DNA from: Hypholoma sublateritium FD-334 SS-4
Taxonomy: Eukaryota > Basidiomycota > Agaricomycetes > Agaricales > Strophariaceae
DNA: 64,000 nucleotides
Direction: 5' to 3'
Assembly (NCBI GenBank): GCA_000827495.1
Contig: KN817578.1
Coordinates: forward strand, 45,829-109,828
Position 1 is the stretch's first letter. Each line of letters begins with the position of its first letter. Position numbers and translations under genes: made by a program. Below, piece after piece: positions 44,617 through 53,917 of this stretch. The notes under the pieces are model-generated. The model was given only the letters and a program-made list of their open reading frames with translations. It did no database searches and was not told the origin of the DNA.

Positions 44617-46206
44617 TTAAACGGACTCGACCTTTTGCGGCGGGCCCGTACCACATATATACTCCCGAATTTCTGCTACCCCACGCTGTCGCCAGCGAAC
44701 CTTCAGACCAACTGCCTTTCTCAGAAACTTCATGTCCGGAAGGACGTGCAACTCGTCGTTTGTGCAATCTATGATGCTGAGCGCATGGCCGCGCGCGATG
44801 CGCGCCTTGACATATGTGGAAACGGGGTCGGGAACACTGTCAAATTTAGAGCGGTACGAGTGAGAAGGGAGCACGGAGTCAAGTTTGAGAATCTCGAGCG
44901 CAGGAAATCCGATACGAGGCCCCGTGTCCACGCCTTTGAGCGCCGACCAGGCGCGGAGATGGCGGAGCGAATATTTATCGGTCCCAATAACACGGACTGC
45001 AGGGAGGGATCTCATGAACACAGTGAATCCTGGAATGGGACGATTCATGCCAGTGATTTTGAAGCGCGACCAGGTGACTTCGGAAAGGCCGGGGAGGGCG
45101 AATTCGCTCAGCAGAATGGAAAGTGTGTGGGTCGGAAACACATGCATGGACTTCAATCCCACGCCGAATTTAAAACTAGGTCCATGAGAATGTGTTGCGG
45201 TCTGGAGGAAGAAATACCCGGGCATTATTGTAAGCCACAGCTGTTGGGGTGGACGGTGTATGAAGTGAAGTCGTGCACAGGAAGATATGGCCCGGATGAT
45301 ATGCGTGAAAATGCTTTTATTGTCTATTTCTGCGAGGTTTGTCCAAGTCGCTGAAATGTCAATTGAGCAATCAGGGGGGATACACATGTGGTCCAGCAAT
45401 AGCGCGCCTGGATTAAGTTCGCCGTGGAGCTTTATCTCTAGATGCGTGAGTTTTGGAAGTGAAACGAAAGGGAACGTTGAAGTTGTATGGTTGGCCAGCA
45501 GCGTTAAAGTTGTATGGTTATGGTTGGCCAGCAGTTTATCGAATCGGAGTATGACTAGGTTGCTAGTTGACATAAGTACCTCGAGCATCTCAGAGACTGT
45601 CAAGTCGACTCTAAGATCTAGAGAACGAAGCTGATGCAGCCATGATGGTCGGACTGTAAAATTGGATCTATGACCTTTGAAACGCAACTCATGCAGCATC
45701 GGGGCGCTTCCACCAAAAAGAGACGAGAATATATTGTTGAATTTGGACCATTCCTGTGTAAAGGTGATGCCAAATGACTTGAGATGTGGCGCAGGATGGT
45801 ATAATTGCGACCACAGATCCACATGGTCACCTCCAATCGTTACTTCTAGCTTCTGAGTTCGTCGTAAGTCTTCGCCTACAGCCAGCAAGATAAATCCCGC
45901 CCACTCGCGCCTGAAGCTAGGCAAATAGGGTACTTTTATCCACCGCAAGGATATCCCACTCCTGCGCATGAGTTCGTTGATCCCTTTGGCTGTGCGCAAG
46001 TTCCGGTCACTAAAGTCGATAAGATGTGCCCAAATAGAAGTGGTTCCAAGAATACAGCTGCGCCAATCGCGGCACACGCGGGATGTAGCCAGAGTCGTCT
46101 CCAGCGCTCTGTGGTCATCGAACATGTCGGCGTTCATCCCGAAAATACACGTAAGAACGTCGAAGTCGAGGCGTTGGATGGGGGAATAGACTGGAAGTGC
46201 AGACAT
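44617..46206 (-). CDS. F-box protein 6, intact partner of pseudogene 1
   Basis: A single exon of 529 residues. The start is the ATG at 46206 (MSALPVYSPIQRLDFD). The frame is open for 46 more codons upstream, but that part coincides with the conserved promoter region and is unlikely to be translated. The F-box is LDFDVLTCIFGMNADMF, then LATSRVCRDWRSCILG and IWAHLIDF. Leu-rich segments follow (LHQLRSLDLRVDL, LVILRFDKLL, LTHLEIKL), and the C-terminus is conserved in all LDFD-type members (FLRKAVGLKVRWRQRG, then EIREYICGTG). A short internal duplication repeats LLANH around residue 240, absent from the other copies. It is presumably a substrate adaptor of an SCF ubiquitin ligase. No lesion is visible. 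Confidence 0.9.
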   Translation of the reverse strand: MSALPVYSPIQRLDFDVLTCIFGMNADMFDDHRALETTLATSRVCRDWRSCILGTTSIWAHLIDFSDRNLRTAKGINELMRRSGISLRWIKVPYLPSFRREWAGFILLAVGEDLRRTQKLEVTIGGDHVDLWSQLYHPAPHLKSFGITFTQEWSKFNNIFSSLFGGSAPMLHELRFKGHRSNFTVRPSWLHQLRSLDLRVDLTVSEMLEVLMSTSNLVILRFDKLLANHNHTTLTLLANHTTSTFPFVSLPKLTHLEIKLHGELNPGALLLDHMCIPPDCSIDISATWTNLAEIDNKSIFTHIIRAISSCARLHFIHRPPQQLWLTIMPGYFFLQTATHSHGPSFKFGVGLKSMHVFPTHTLSILLSEFALPGLSEVTWSRFKITGMNRPIPGFTVFMRSLPAVRVIGTDKYSLRHLRAWSALKGVDTGPRIGFPALEILKLDSVLPSHSYRSKFDSVPDPVSTYVKARIARGHALSIIDCTNDELHVLPDMKFLRKAVGLKVRWRQRGVAEIREYICGTGPPQKVESV

Positions 46207-46335
46207 TGTAGTTGGAATACCCTTTGGGTGCTTCTGAAGTCTTGATGGGAGTAAATCGGTAGAATACCGCGAGTTGCGAAACGGCTGGATCTGACAGACA
46301 AATATCAACTTAATCGGATGACTCGAATCAACAGT

Positions 46336-46341
46336 CACGTG
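46336..46341. promoter_or_regulatory. CACGTG motif before F-box gene 6
   Basis: On the minus strand it reads GCACGTGACTG and lies about 130 bases before the ATG at 46206, exactly as in the left arm. Confidence 0.45.
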
Positions 46342-46809
46342 CATTGGGTGATTTTTCTCTTGGCGCGTCGGGCCGCTCTGCGCTCAGAGTTAGTATTTTT
46401 TCCTACTCTTCATAATTGAGTGTAGCAGTACCTAGAGTGGGATAATTACTACCAAGGTAGACTGGATTCGAGTCTAGCTCAGACTGCCGGCGAGCCAGAA
46501 TACCTAAGGTCTTAATTCGCTTCGACGGGCGCTATAGCCTAATTTCCACAGTGGACCCGCGACGCCAATTGCCTGCCGCTGTTACACCGTAGTTCTAAAA
46601 TTCAAATTACCATTGACCGTAAATTCAGGTGCACTGAAATTAGAACAACCAAGAACAGCCTCAGGCAGCGCATTACCTAGTCCATTCCTACAGCACAACT
46701 TTTTTGTTACAAGATACAGTGACGCTGAGCATGTAAATACACCAATCGAGAGATGATATACACACTAAGTCCAAGATCTACCGCAGGTACGCGAAGACCC
46801 ATGTACCTC

Positions 46810-48798
46810 TCATTATGCGCGCGGGCGAACATATCGTCAATCATAAGGGATAATACGCATATCCCAGTGGTGAGCACTCCGTTGGCTTGTGATGTGAACA
46901 GGCCTCCACACGCAAGTTGCTTCGCATGCGCCGCACACCCTGCAACCGCTTCAGTGCACAGTATCCATAAAAGCTACAGAGCACGCGCATGAGTACCTAC
47001 CCCCAGTCCGAAATCCCTTCTTCCACCGTATCGACACCCCCGCTATCCGGGCGCACTACGCCGCACGGCCCACATAATACAGCCCCGCCCTCATTTCGTC
47101 ACTCGAAAAGTCCGAAAGTGATGCACACAAAAGCACATCGTGCCGTAGTGTAGCCCGTGCGTGCAGCCGACGACTGCCGCCCGGGGCACCGTACATGACT
47201 ACCGAGTATGCCCACTGCGCGACGTCCATCTGCCCCGCGAGGGGAACAGCGCGCAAGCGACGACGAACAGTGCACCAGCGTGCGTGCGCACCACGCGCGG
47301 CAGGATATGTGTACAGCGTCGCGCGGCCAAAACGGTTGGAAGAACGTTCGACGAGGCGCAGCGCAGAGCGGCGGGACTTGCCCTCGGCACAGACGCGACG
47401 ATGAAATGGCCGGATGATCTGGAGGCCATCGTCGCCACGGCGGAGCGCGGCGCTGAGCGTATGGCTGAGGTGGTGCGCCATGAGTATGCGTGCGAACGCC
47501 GTCGTCGTCAGGCGCATAAACAACGTCCCATGAAACGGGACGACGGACGCCAGCGACGCACAGTGCCTTGAGCGCTGCGTTTAGGCGGGGTTCTGCAAAC
47601 AGCAGGTACACCGAGTTCGCCACGGCGCGGTCCGTGCACTCGTCAACGCCGTCGAACATGCCCACAGACGTCGCCTGCTCGGGCGAGGCATCCCGCGGCC
47701 GGCGGAGGGCCTTGAACATCAGCGCTCCGAAGTTCCAGCTGCGTCCGGCGCGACTTGATGACGATCCGCGGATCGGCGTCGATGAGGGGATAATGAGTGG
47801 GCTAGGACCCCCTGCAGGGGTAGCCCCCAGCGAGGTAGCGCGGCGGCGTCTGGGTCTGACAGGGAGACGCTTCCGTGGTCATGTTGATCGAGCGGTTTGA
47901 CGGCTTCCATCGCCTGCCGCAGAGGATTACGCATGAGCTGTTTATGACAGTCTTGCAGGTGCTCCCAGAAAAGTTGTTAATGCACAGATCCATCTCCGGC
48001 CAGCCGGTGAACTTGAAGGAGAACACGGCGTCCTCAAACGAGCGTACAACCCCTGCTCTGCCCACGCGCGCTGCCTTTCCCCGCCCCGCCCTGTCCGCGG
48101 CATGACAGATTGATAAGAGAACCAGTGCGGCGTCCCGGGATATATGCGTCGTCATCACCCAGCTGCGTTAGTGCGCACAGCATCGCGCACGATGTCCCGA
48201 TGCCGACCGCGACACAGGAGGCGCTCCGCGCACGGGAGGAGAGGTTGGGTGGGTACGGCGGGCTCGGAGAACCGTAACTGGACCACGGTGACGTTCTCGG
48301 AGCCTCGGCGGGCTTCAGGAGCCGTGCTTCAAAGCGCTGGGTTGGAGTGGGAGTTTGGCGGGGGTTTGAAGAGGCTGGTTTGATATTACAGGAATCGGAG
48401 CTTTCGCGCGCGAGAGAAGTCGGACGCAGAGTCTGGCCTCCAGTATAGCTGATCAGTTCAGCGCGGAGAGAGGCGCAACAGGAGAAGGTGGGACACACCT
48501 GACGTGTCGACACTCGCTCAGACGCGTTCCGTCGCGCTGTAATGACGGTACTGTGTGGGGATGACGACAGGGGCATAATTTATGGAGAAGGAGACGACCG
48601 CTGGACGTCGGACGTCAGTGGGATACAAGAGAACGAGCACTGGCGAACGCACCATCGAGGTCCAGCGTGAGGTTGTCACCCGGGAGACCGCGCGAGATCC
48701 TGGATTTCTTGCAGCAAGCGCATGTATAGAGGCAATATAGAGGCCTGTGTGCATAGCTTACGACGCGGTTGAACGCTGGGACAATGGCTACGTCAGCA
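46810..48798. repeat. 2-kb GC-rich insertion unique to the right arm
   Basis: The left arm is continuous at 9590 (GTTCCT then GAGGTAC), whereas here the two parts are separated by about 1.99 kb. I find no inverted ends or clear target duplication. Inside, the reverse strand reads short plausible peptides such as FKFTGWPEMDLCINNF (about 47990) and PLIDADPRIVIKSRR (about 47790), broken by stops and frame changes. The second resembles the MPIIDAD peptide of copy A near 15130, so this block probably carries remnants of the same coding family. Confidence 0.6.
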
Positions 48799-49377
48799 AG
48801 GAACTCGGCACCGAACTGACACGTGTCGCGGCCGGCGCGCCCATCCGACTCGCTAATGGCAAAAAAAAAACACTCAAATTCTTGTCAAATTCACTGTGGG
48901 ATCGTAAGTTATGTAAATCCGGACAGGACTCTCAATAACTTGTGAGTTGTGTACCAATTTTGTCGGGAAGATTGAGAGCAATTACGTGGCTCAGTACTTA
49001 GTGGCTGGGCTGGCTGGATCGACTTAGAGAATGCCAGCGAATGCGAAACGTAGTGCCAGGGACGCGTAGCCAGCGGTACAACGCAGCCAGGCCTTTCCGT
49101 GAACGCGCGGTATTCACGTAGCTACGGAAGCGAAGCGAGTAATTACGGTCAATAAAAGTCATTGTGCATCACTTATGGGACCACTGACGAATGTCTAAAC
49201 GCTTTGAAAGCAGCTGTTCACAAGATAGAAGGATAAATATGGTTGATTGTAACTCATCGCTCCGAATGACCACGAAACCCACAGCAACCATTAACTAACT
49301 CATAGACCTCCCGAACACTGTATCCTGGGGAATATCTTCCCAATCGACTGACTGCGCGACCACGAACGGATCCGTGA

Positions 49378-49848
49378 TTAAAGGTTAATGTTGATAGGAG
49401 TGCACCCAAGGGCAACGACACCGTCTGAAAACAAAATCAATGTCGCGTCCGAAAGTATTATCTCAAGAAACACTTACTGAAGCTGTTGTTAGAGCAGCAT
49501 ACGGCCTGCTGCGTGCTACATTCACATAAAAGCGCGCGTCAGCAACGTATTTTCCACTGACAGACAGAGGAGCATAGCAGAAAAATCAAAGAAAAAATGT
49601 CCTCACCAAGAGTTCCCTCCAGTGCCGACGGCAGTGATGGGGCTACAGGTCACCCCGACCTGTCCAGTCACGCTCTCCACGGGGATACTCAGGACATTGA
49701 AAAGGGCTGTCAAGCTGGACGCCTTCGCATCTTGGACACTGTTACAGCACTGAATGGAGCCAGTGTTGCACTGGGACGACGCGCCGTCAGCAGAAGCAAA
49801 CGCGGCGAGCGCAAGGGTGGTGAGAGTCGAGAGGGTGGTAAACTGCAT
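49378..49848 (-). CDS. Class I hydrophobin B
   Basis: Exons on the minus strand are 49607-49848, 49478-49515 and 49378-49424, with the same lengths (242, 38 and 47 nt) and phases as hydrophobin A, giving 108 residues. All eight cysteines and the signal peptide are kept. About ten substitutions cluster in the loop between the CC pair and the fourth cysteine, for example VHDAQSASLAGLFSVLS against VQDAKASSLTALFNVLS, plus AVGAGGNA against AVGTGGNS. Both splice patterns and the TATA box are conserved, so both copies look functional. It forms amphipathic surface films in the cell wall or on aerial structures, as known for the family. Confidence 0.93.
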
Positions 49849-49950
49849 GGTCGAGTAAGGTATGGAGAGCGGAGCGTAGTTGAGTAGGTGATTGGGGTGA
49901 TAGACGTAGAACGAGGGTGTTCGAGTGAGGTTTCCAGTACAGACTATGGG

Positions 49951-49958
49951 TTTATATA
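49951..49958 (-). promoter_or_regulatory. TATA box of hydrophobin B
   Basis: TATATAAA on the minus strand, about 103 bases before the ATG. It is the counterpart of 8427-8434. Confidence 0.6.
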
Positions 49959-50279
49959 TGTTGGCGGGAAGTCCGTGCGCTTCAGTTCTGGATTTGGCCT
50001 AGTCAAGGTGACGCGCCATGTCCGTAGGCTGGACGGCGATCCCACAAGCGACGGGACCCTGCACGGCGGGTGCGTACGGCATCCGACGCTATTGCAGCTT
50101 CTAATTTAATCGTGAGAGAAGTACTACGCGGGAAGTGTCCCACATACCTGAATGGCTCAAAATCAATTCTTCAGTCGAAATCTCAGGAGTCTGGGTTGTC
50201 CTGACTCCTTAGTACGTAGAGTATGGGCTACTATCGATTAACACAGCCAGTGTCACAACGATCGTCAATTATTTAATAT

Positions 50280-50940
50280 CTAGTTCTACCCCGTTGAGGC
50301 CCATGAGCGCCATCGCATTCGCGGCTCTGCGGCGCAGCCGCAGACGCTACTTGGCGCCTCGCACGCAAGCTGCACCGGCCTCCCGCTGTGCTATCTGGAC
50401 CCGCTGGTCGGCGCCTGAGCGTCATCTGGCGCATGCGCACGTCCTCCCTCGGACCTCGCACGCGCCGCAGGAACGCCTCCTGGCGGCGCGTGTTCGGCTG
50501 TCCACCGCTTTCACGTCACCTCCGCCGCCACGCTTCCCCTAGCCCACGCCGAATCGCAGCCACAAAGCGACGCTTATGTCGATGACCTACCCTAACGCGC
50601 ACTGCCTCCAGCTCTCCCTGACGCATACTGCACCCACGCCCGTCTCTCCTCGCGCATGGATGCGGCCCGCCCGTGTGCCGATGCGACAACGCACGGGAAC
50701 CTGTGCGCCGCTCGCCATTACTAGCTCGGCGCCGCTCCCGTCATGTGCTCAGCGCAGCGCAGCGCCCCCTCTATTCCCTCCTCCCATGTGTGTCGAGCTC
50801 CGCTTCGCTGAACGGCACGCACCGCGTCCACCCGCCTGGCCACTGGGCTGCCTGCTGTGCGTCCCTCCTTCCTCGCGCGCGTGTAGGCATTTACTGCGCG
50901 TTCACTCGCTTTTATGTATAATATATTTGTCTTAGGGCGA
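50280..50940 (-). repeat. GC-rich repeat at the outer end of the right arm
   Basis: Reverse complement of parts of 7200-8170, with the 7380-7800 segment missing. It also carries GGCGCTCATGGGCCTCAACG, the module seen at 25259 and 18747. It ends with CTTTTATGTATAATATATTT plus GTCTTAGGGCGAGCG, matching the ends of copies B and C. Confidence 0.65.
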
Positions 50941-51611
50941 GCGTCGCACGTTCAGCACCTGAAATGAGAGAATGTTTACGTCTCGCAAGCCAACGCAGCG
51001 GGCGCCATTGGGAAATCCGTGTTCTACCTTGGTTCTACCTCAGGGTCGAGCACATGTTACTGCGCCTGTACGACGAGCGGCGGGACTTCGGTGGTTGTGT
51101 GCATGTGTTGAAGAGAAAAGCGTCGCGCTGCGTTCTCTTCGTTGTTCTTCTACTGCACTCAAATTGACGTCCAAAAATATCTTGACATAGCTCTGAATGG
51201 TTGTCACACTGAGAAAATACAAGACTTCTGAGTACTCTTGTTAATATGGACAATCTAGACACGATGCGCGTCTGTCCTCTCCTGAGCGCTGTACCAGGAA
51301 ATGGATGGAGCTGTATGCGCCGCGCTCACCTCGCCGACGGTGGTCCTCGGCTATACGGACAGGCCGCGCGACGGCGCGCTGCGCTTCCTGCATGTACCCC
51401 TCGCAAACTTTATGTGCGACTTTACCAAGACGGGGAGGTACTACTCGGATCGGCAGGCGTGATACACACGGATAGCTATTCAGTAGATGGGATTCCCGCC
51501 TGGAGGTACGCATACATTTACTACAGGAGTTCTGAATAGCCGTGATATGTACAATCTAGATACCTTGCGCGATCTGCGTCAGTAAACTTGGAATGTAACG
51601 CTACCGATTTG
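50941..51611. other. 3' flank of F-box gene 7 with a nested duplication
   Basis: 50941-51270 matches 44280-44590. A second, diverged version of the segment just before the F-box stop (TGTACAATCTAGATACC...GCGCGATCTG) lies at 51560, so about 280 bases of GC-rich sequence (51275-51530) are bracketed by two related stretches. That GC-rich insert matches the reverse strand of 14440-14700 in the left locus. Confidence 0.6.
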
Positions 51612-53171
51612 TTAAACGGACTCGACCCTCTGCGGCGAGCCCGTACCACATATGTACTCACGGATCTTCGCAACCCCGCACTGTCGCCAGTGCACCTTCA
51701 GACCAACCGCCTTTCTCAGAAATACCATGTCCGGGAGGACGTCCAGGGCGTCCTCCGTGAAATCTATGACGCTGATCGCGTGGCCACGCGCGATGCGGGC
51801 CTTAACATATGCCGAAACAGGGTCGGGAACATTGTCAAACCTAGAAAAGCGCTGGTGCCAGTAAACAGGTGGGTGGGAGACAAGTTTTAGAAGTTTGAGA
51901 GCAGGAAATCCGATCTGAGGCCCCGTGTCTGCCCCTTTGAGAATCGACCAGGCGCGGAGATGGCGGAGCGAATATTTGTCAGTTGTTATAGCCTTGACAG
52001 AAGGGAGGGATGTCATGAATACGGTGAATCCTGGAATGGGACGATTCACACTGTTGATTTCGCAGTCGAACAAAGTTACTTTGGAAAGGCCAGGCAGGGC
52101 AAATTCGCTCAGCAGCAAGGTAAGCGTGCGCGTCGGAAACACTGATGCCCAGGATACTCCTACGTTGAATTCAAATGTAGGTCCATCAGAATGAGTTTCA
52201 GTCTTGAGGATAAATTGGTCGACCCTGATAGTGAGATTGAGCTGCTGGGGTGCATGATATGCGATGTGAGACTGCGCGTGGCTAGATATGGCCCGGATAA
52301 CAGGTGCGAAAGTGCTTTTCTTGGTCATTTCCCCGAGATTTATTGCACGAGCCAAAAAGGTCAGTGAGCAAGCTGGGGGAATACATAAGTGGTCCAGGAG
52401 TACTGCGCTGGACGTAAGTTCGCCGTAGGGGTGAAAATCTAAATGCGCAAGTTTTGGGAGTGAAACGACAGGTAGTGTTGAATTTGTGTGGTCGGCCAGC
52501 ATCTGATCAAGTCGTAGATTGACCAGGTTCTTGGTCACCATAAGGACTTCGAGCATCTCGGAGACTGTCAGCTGGACAGTAAGCTCCAGAGAACGAAGTT
52601 GATTCAGCCATGATGGTCGGGCTGCAAAATTGGATCTATGACCGTTGAAACGCAACTTCCGCAGCATCGGTGCACTTCCACCAAAGAGGGACGAGAATAT
52701 TTGGTTGAATTCGGTCCATTCCTGTGTAAAGGTGATGCCGAATGACTCGAGGTGCGGTGCGGGCTGGTATAATAGGCGCCACTGATCCACATATTGACAT
52801 GCTAAAGTTACGTCAAGCTCCTGAAGTCGCTGCAAATTCTCGCCCACGACGTTCAGGATAATCTTCGCCGCGTGGAGGCTGGAGGTATGCAAACTGGGTA
52901 CTTTTATCGACAGAAAGGCCGTCCCGCTCCTGAGTATGAGTTCGCGCCTCCCCTCGACTGTGTACCACTGCCTGTCACCAAAGTCGATGAGATGCGCCCA
53001 AATTGAAGATGTGGAAAGCATAAAGTTGCGCCAGTCATGACACACGCGACATGTTGCCAGAGTCGTCTCCAGCGCTCTGTAATAACTGATATCGGCGTTT
53101 ATCTTGAAAATGCACGAAAGAACGTCAAAGTCGAGGCGGTGGATAGGGGAATTTACTGAATGTGCAGACAT
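51612..53171 (-). CDS. F-box protein 7
   Basis: A single exon of 519 residues from ATG 53171 (MSAHSVNSPIHRLDFD). The F-box reads LDFDVLSCIFKINADIS, then LATCRVCHDWRNFMLS and IWAHLIDFGD, one or two residues shorter than its paralogues in the loop after INAD. The Leu-rich region follows (LNQLRSLELTVQL, LVNLRLDQML, LAHLDFHP). The C-terminal block is FLRKAVGLKVHWRQCG then KIREYICGTG; the Arg-to-His and Arg-to-Cys changes are unique to this copy. It is likely an SCF ubiquitin-ligase adaptor, intact, and a tandem neighbour of genes 6 and 8 in the same orientation. Confidence 0.9.
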   Translation of the reverse strand: MSAHSVNSPIHRLDFDVLSCIFKINADISYYRALETTLATCRVCHDWRNFMLSTSSIWAHLIDFGDRQWYTVEGRRELILRSGTAFLSIKVPSLHTSSLHAAKIILNVVGENLQRLQELDVTLACQYVDQWRLLYQPAPHLESFGITFTQEWTEFNQIFSSLFGGSAPMLRKLRFNGHRSNFAARPSWLNQLRSLELTVQLTVSEMLEVLMVTKNLVNLRLDQMLADHTNSTLPVVSLPKLAHLDFHPYGELTSSAVLLDHLCIPPACSLTFLARAINLGEMTKKSTFAPVIRAISSHAQSHIAYHAPQQLNLTIRVDQFILKTETHSDGPTFEFNVGVSWASVFPTRTLTLLLSEFALPGLSKVTLFDCEINSVNRPIPGFTVFMTSLPSVKAITTDKYSLRHLRAWSILKGADTGPQIGFPALKLLKLVSHPPVYWHQRFSRFDNVPDPVSAYVKARIARGHAISVIDFTEDALDVLPDMVFLRKAVGLKVHWRQCGVAKIREYICGTGSPQRVESV

Positions 53172-53324
53172 TATGCTTTTGAATGTGCTCGTGACAGGGT
53201 GACCTGAACTTTCGATGAAGAGTTAAGCGGATGAATCCTGCTAAGCTGCGAAACGGCTGAACTGGAGAGAAAAATGTCAACATCCAATGACTCGAACCAA
53301 TAACAATTGATCGAAACCCACAGT

Positions 53325-53330
53325 CACGTG
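53325..53330. promoter_or_regulatory. CACGTG motif before F-box gene 7
   Basis: On the minus strand it reads TTTCACGTGACTG and lies about 154 bases before the ATG at 53171. Confidence 0.45.
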
Positions 53331-53399
53331 AAACGGTCTATAGACCCAAATATGTAATATATTGGGACTATGACCTACGAGAGACGACGCCGCTCTGCG

Positions 53400-53917
53400 A
53401 TCTCAGATGCGCCTCGCGCGAGAATGACTCGCTCGTTCTAGCGCGCTACGGTGGAAACAAGTGCCGCCGCAGGGACTGCTCTGCGCAGACGCGTCCCATC
53501 TAAGTACATTGCGTCTGATCCGATCAGCGGATGTGCCTGCAGCCTATGTACTACCCAGTGGCCATGCGCGTCATCTCTATGCAGCACGCACGCCTCCCGC
53601 TTCCTCACTATCTTCCATGCGCTGTTCTCCATCCAGCGACCATTAAACGCCGTCCAGTGCGATTGGGCGGACCGGCGTTCCGGCAAGGAATCGAGGAGTA
53701 TCGGTACTTATTCTGATGCATTTTAACGATCTAGGCGTTGCATTGGGTGCTCTTGGTCGTTCTTCGACTGCCATTAACTTCGCCCGTAATGCTCTTTTTT
53801 TACACAGCTCTAAATATCTGTCGCACTGAGAAATATAATACACGTAATATGTACAATTTAGACAAGATGTGTGTCCTGCGCGAGTAAGTAAACTTGAAAT
53901 TGGGCACTGTCCAGTTG
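53400..53917. other. GC-rich fragment and 3' flank of F-box gene 8
   Basis: 53400-53710 is GC-rich without a supported gene. 53730-53917 is a diverged version of the 3' flanks at 44480-44616 and 51150-51611 (shared CTGTCGCACTGAGAAA-type and GTACAATTTAGAC-type strings), showing that the flank was duplicated with the gene. Confidence 0.55.

Larger units (their letters stand above)
44290..50940. repeat. Right arm of the inverted segmental duplication
   Basis: Reverse-complement counterpart of about 7200-14400: F-box gene 6, its upstream region, a long flank, hydrophobin B and GC-rich repeat. Its outer edge near 50920 carries the TTTTATGTATAATAT string also found at 44260. The sequence after it, up to 51270, matches the 3' flank of F-box gene 6 (44280-44600), so the right side additionally looks like a tandem duplication of about 6.65 kb units. 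Confidence 0.85.

Noticed and set aside
46207..46344. 46-codon N-terminal extension of F-box gene 6
   Set aside because: It overlaps the CACGTG promoter motif, and the paralogues begin at the inner MSA start. The extension in gene 8 is unrelated in sequence.
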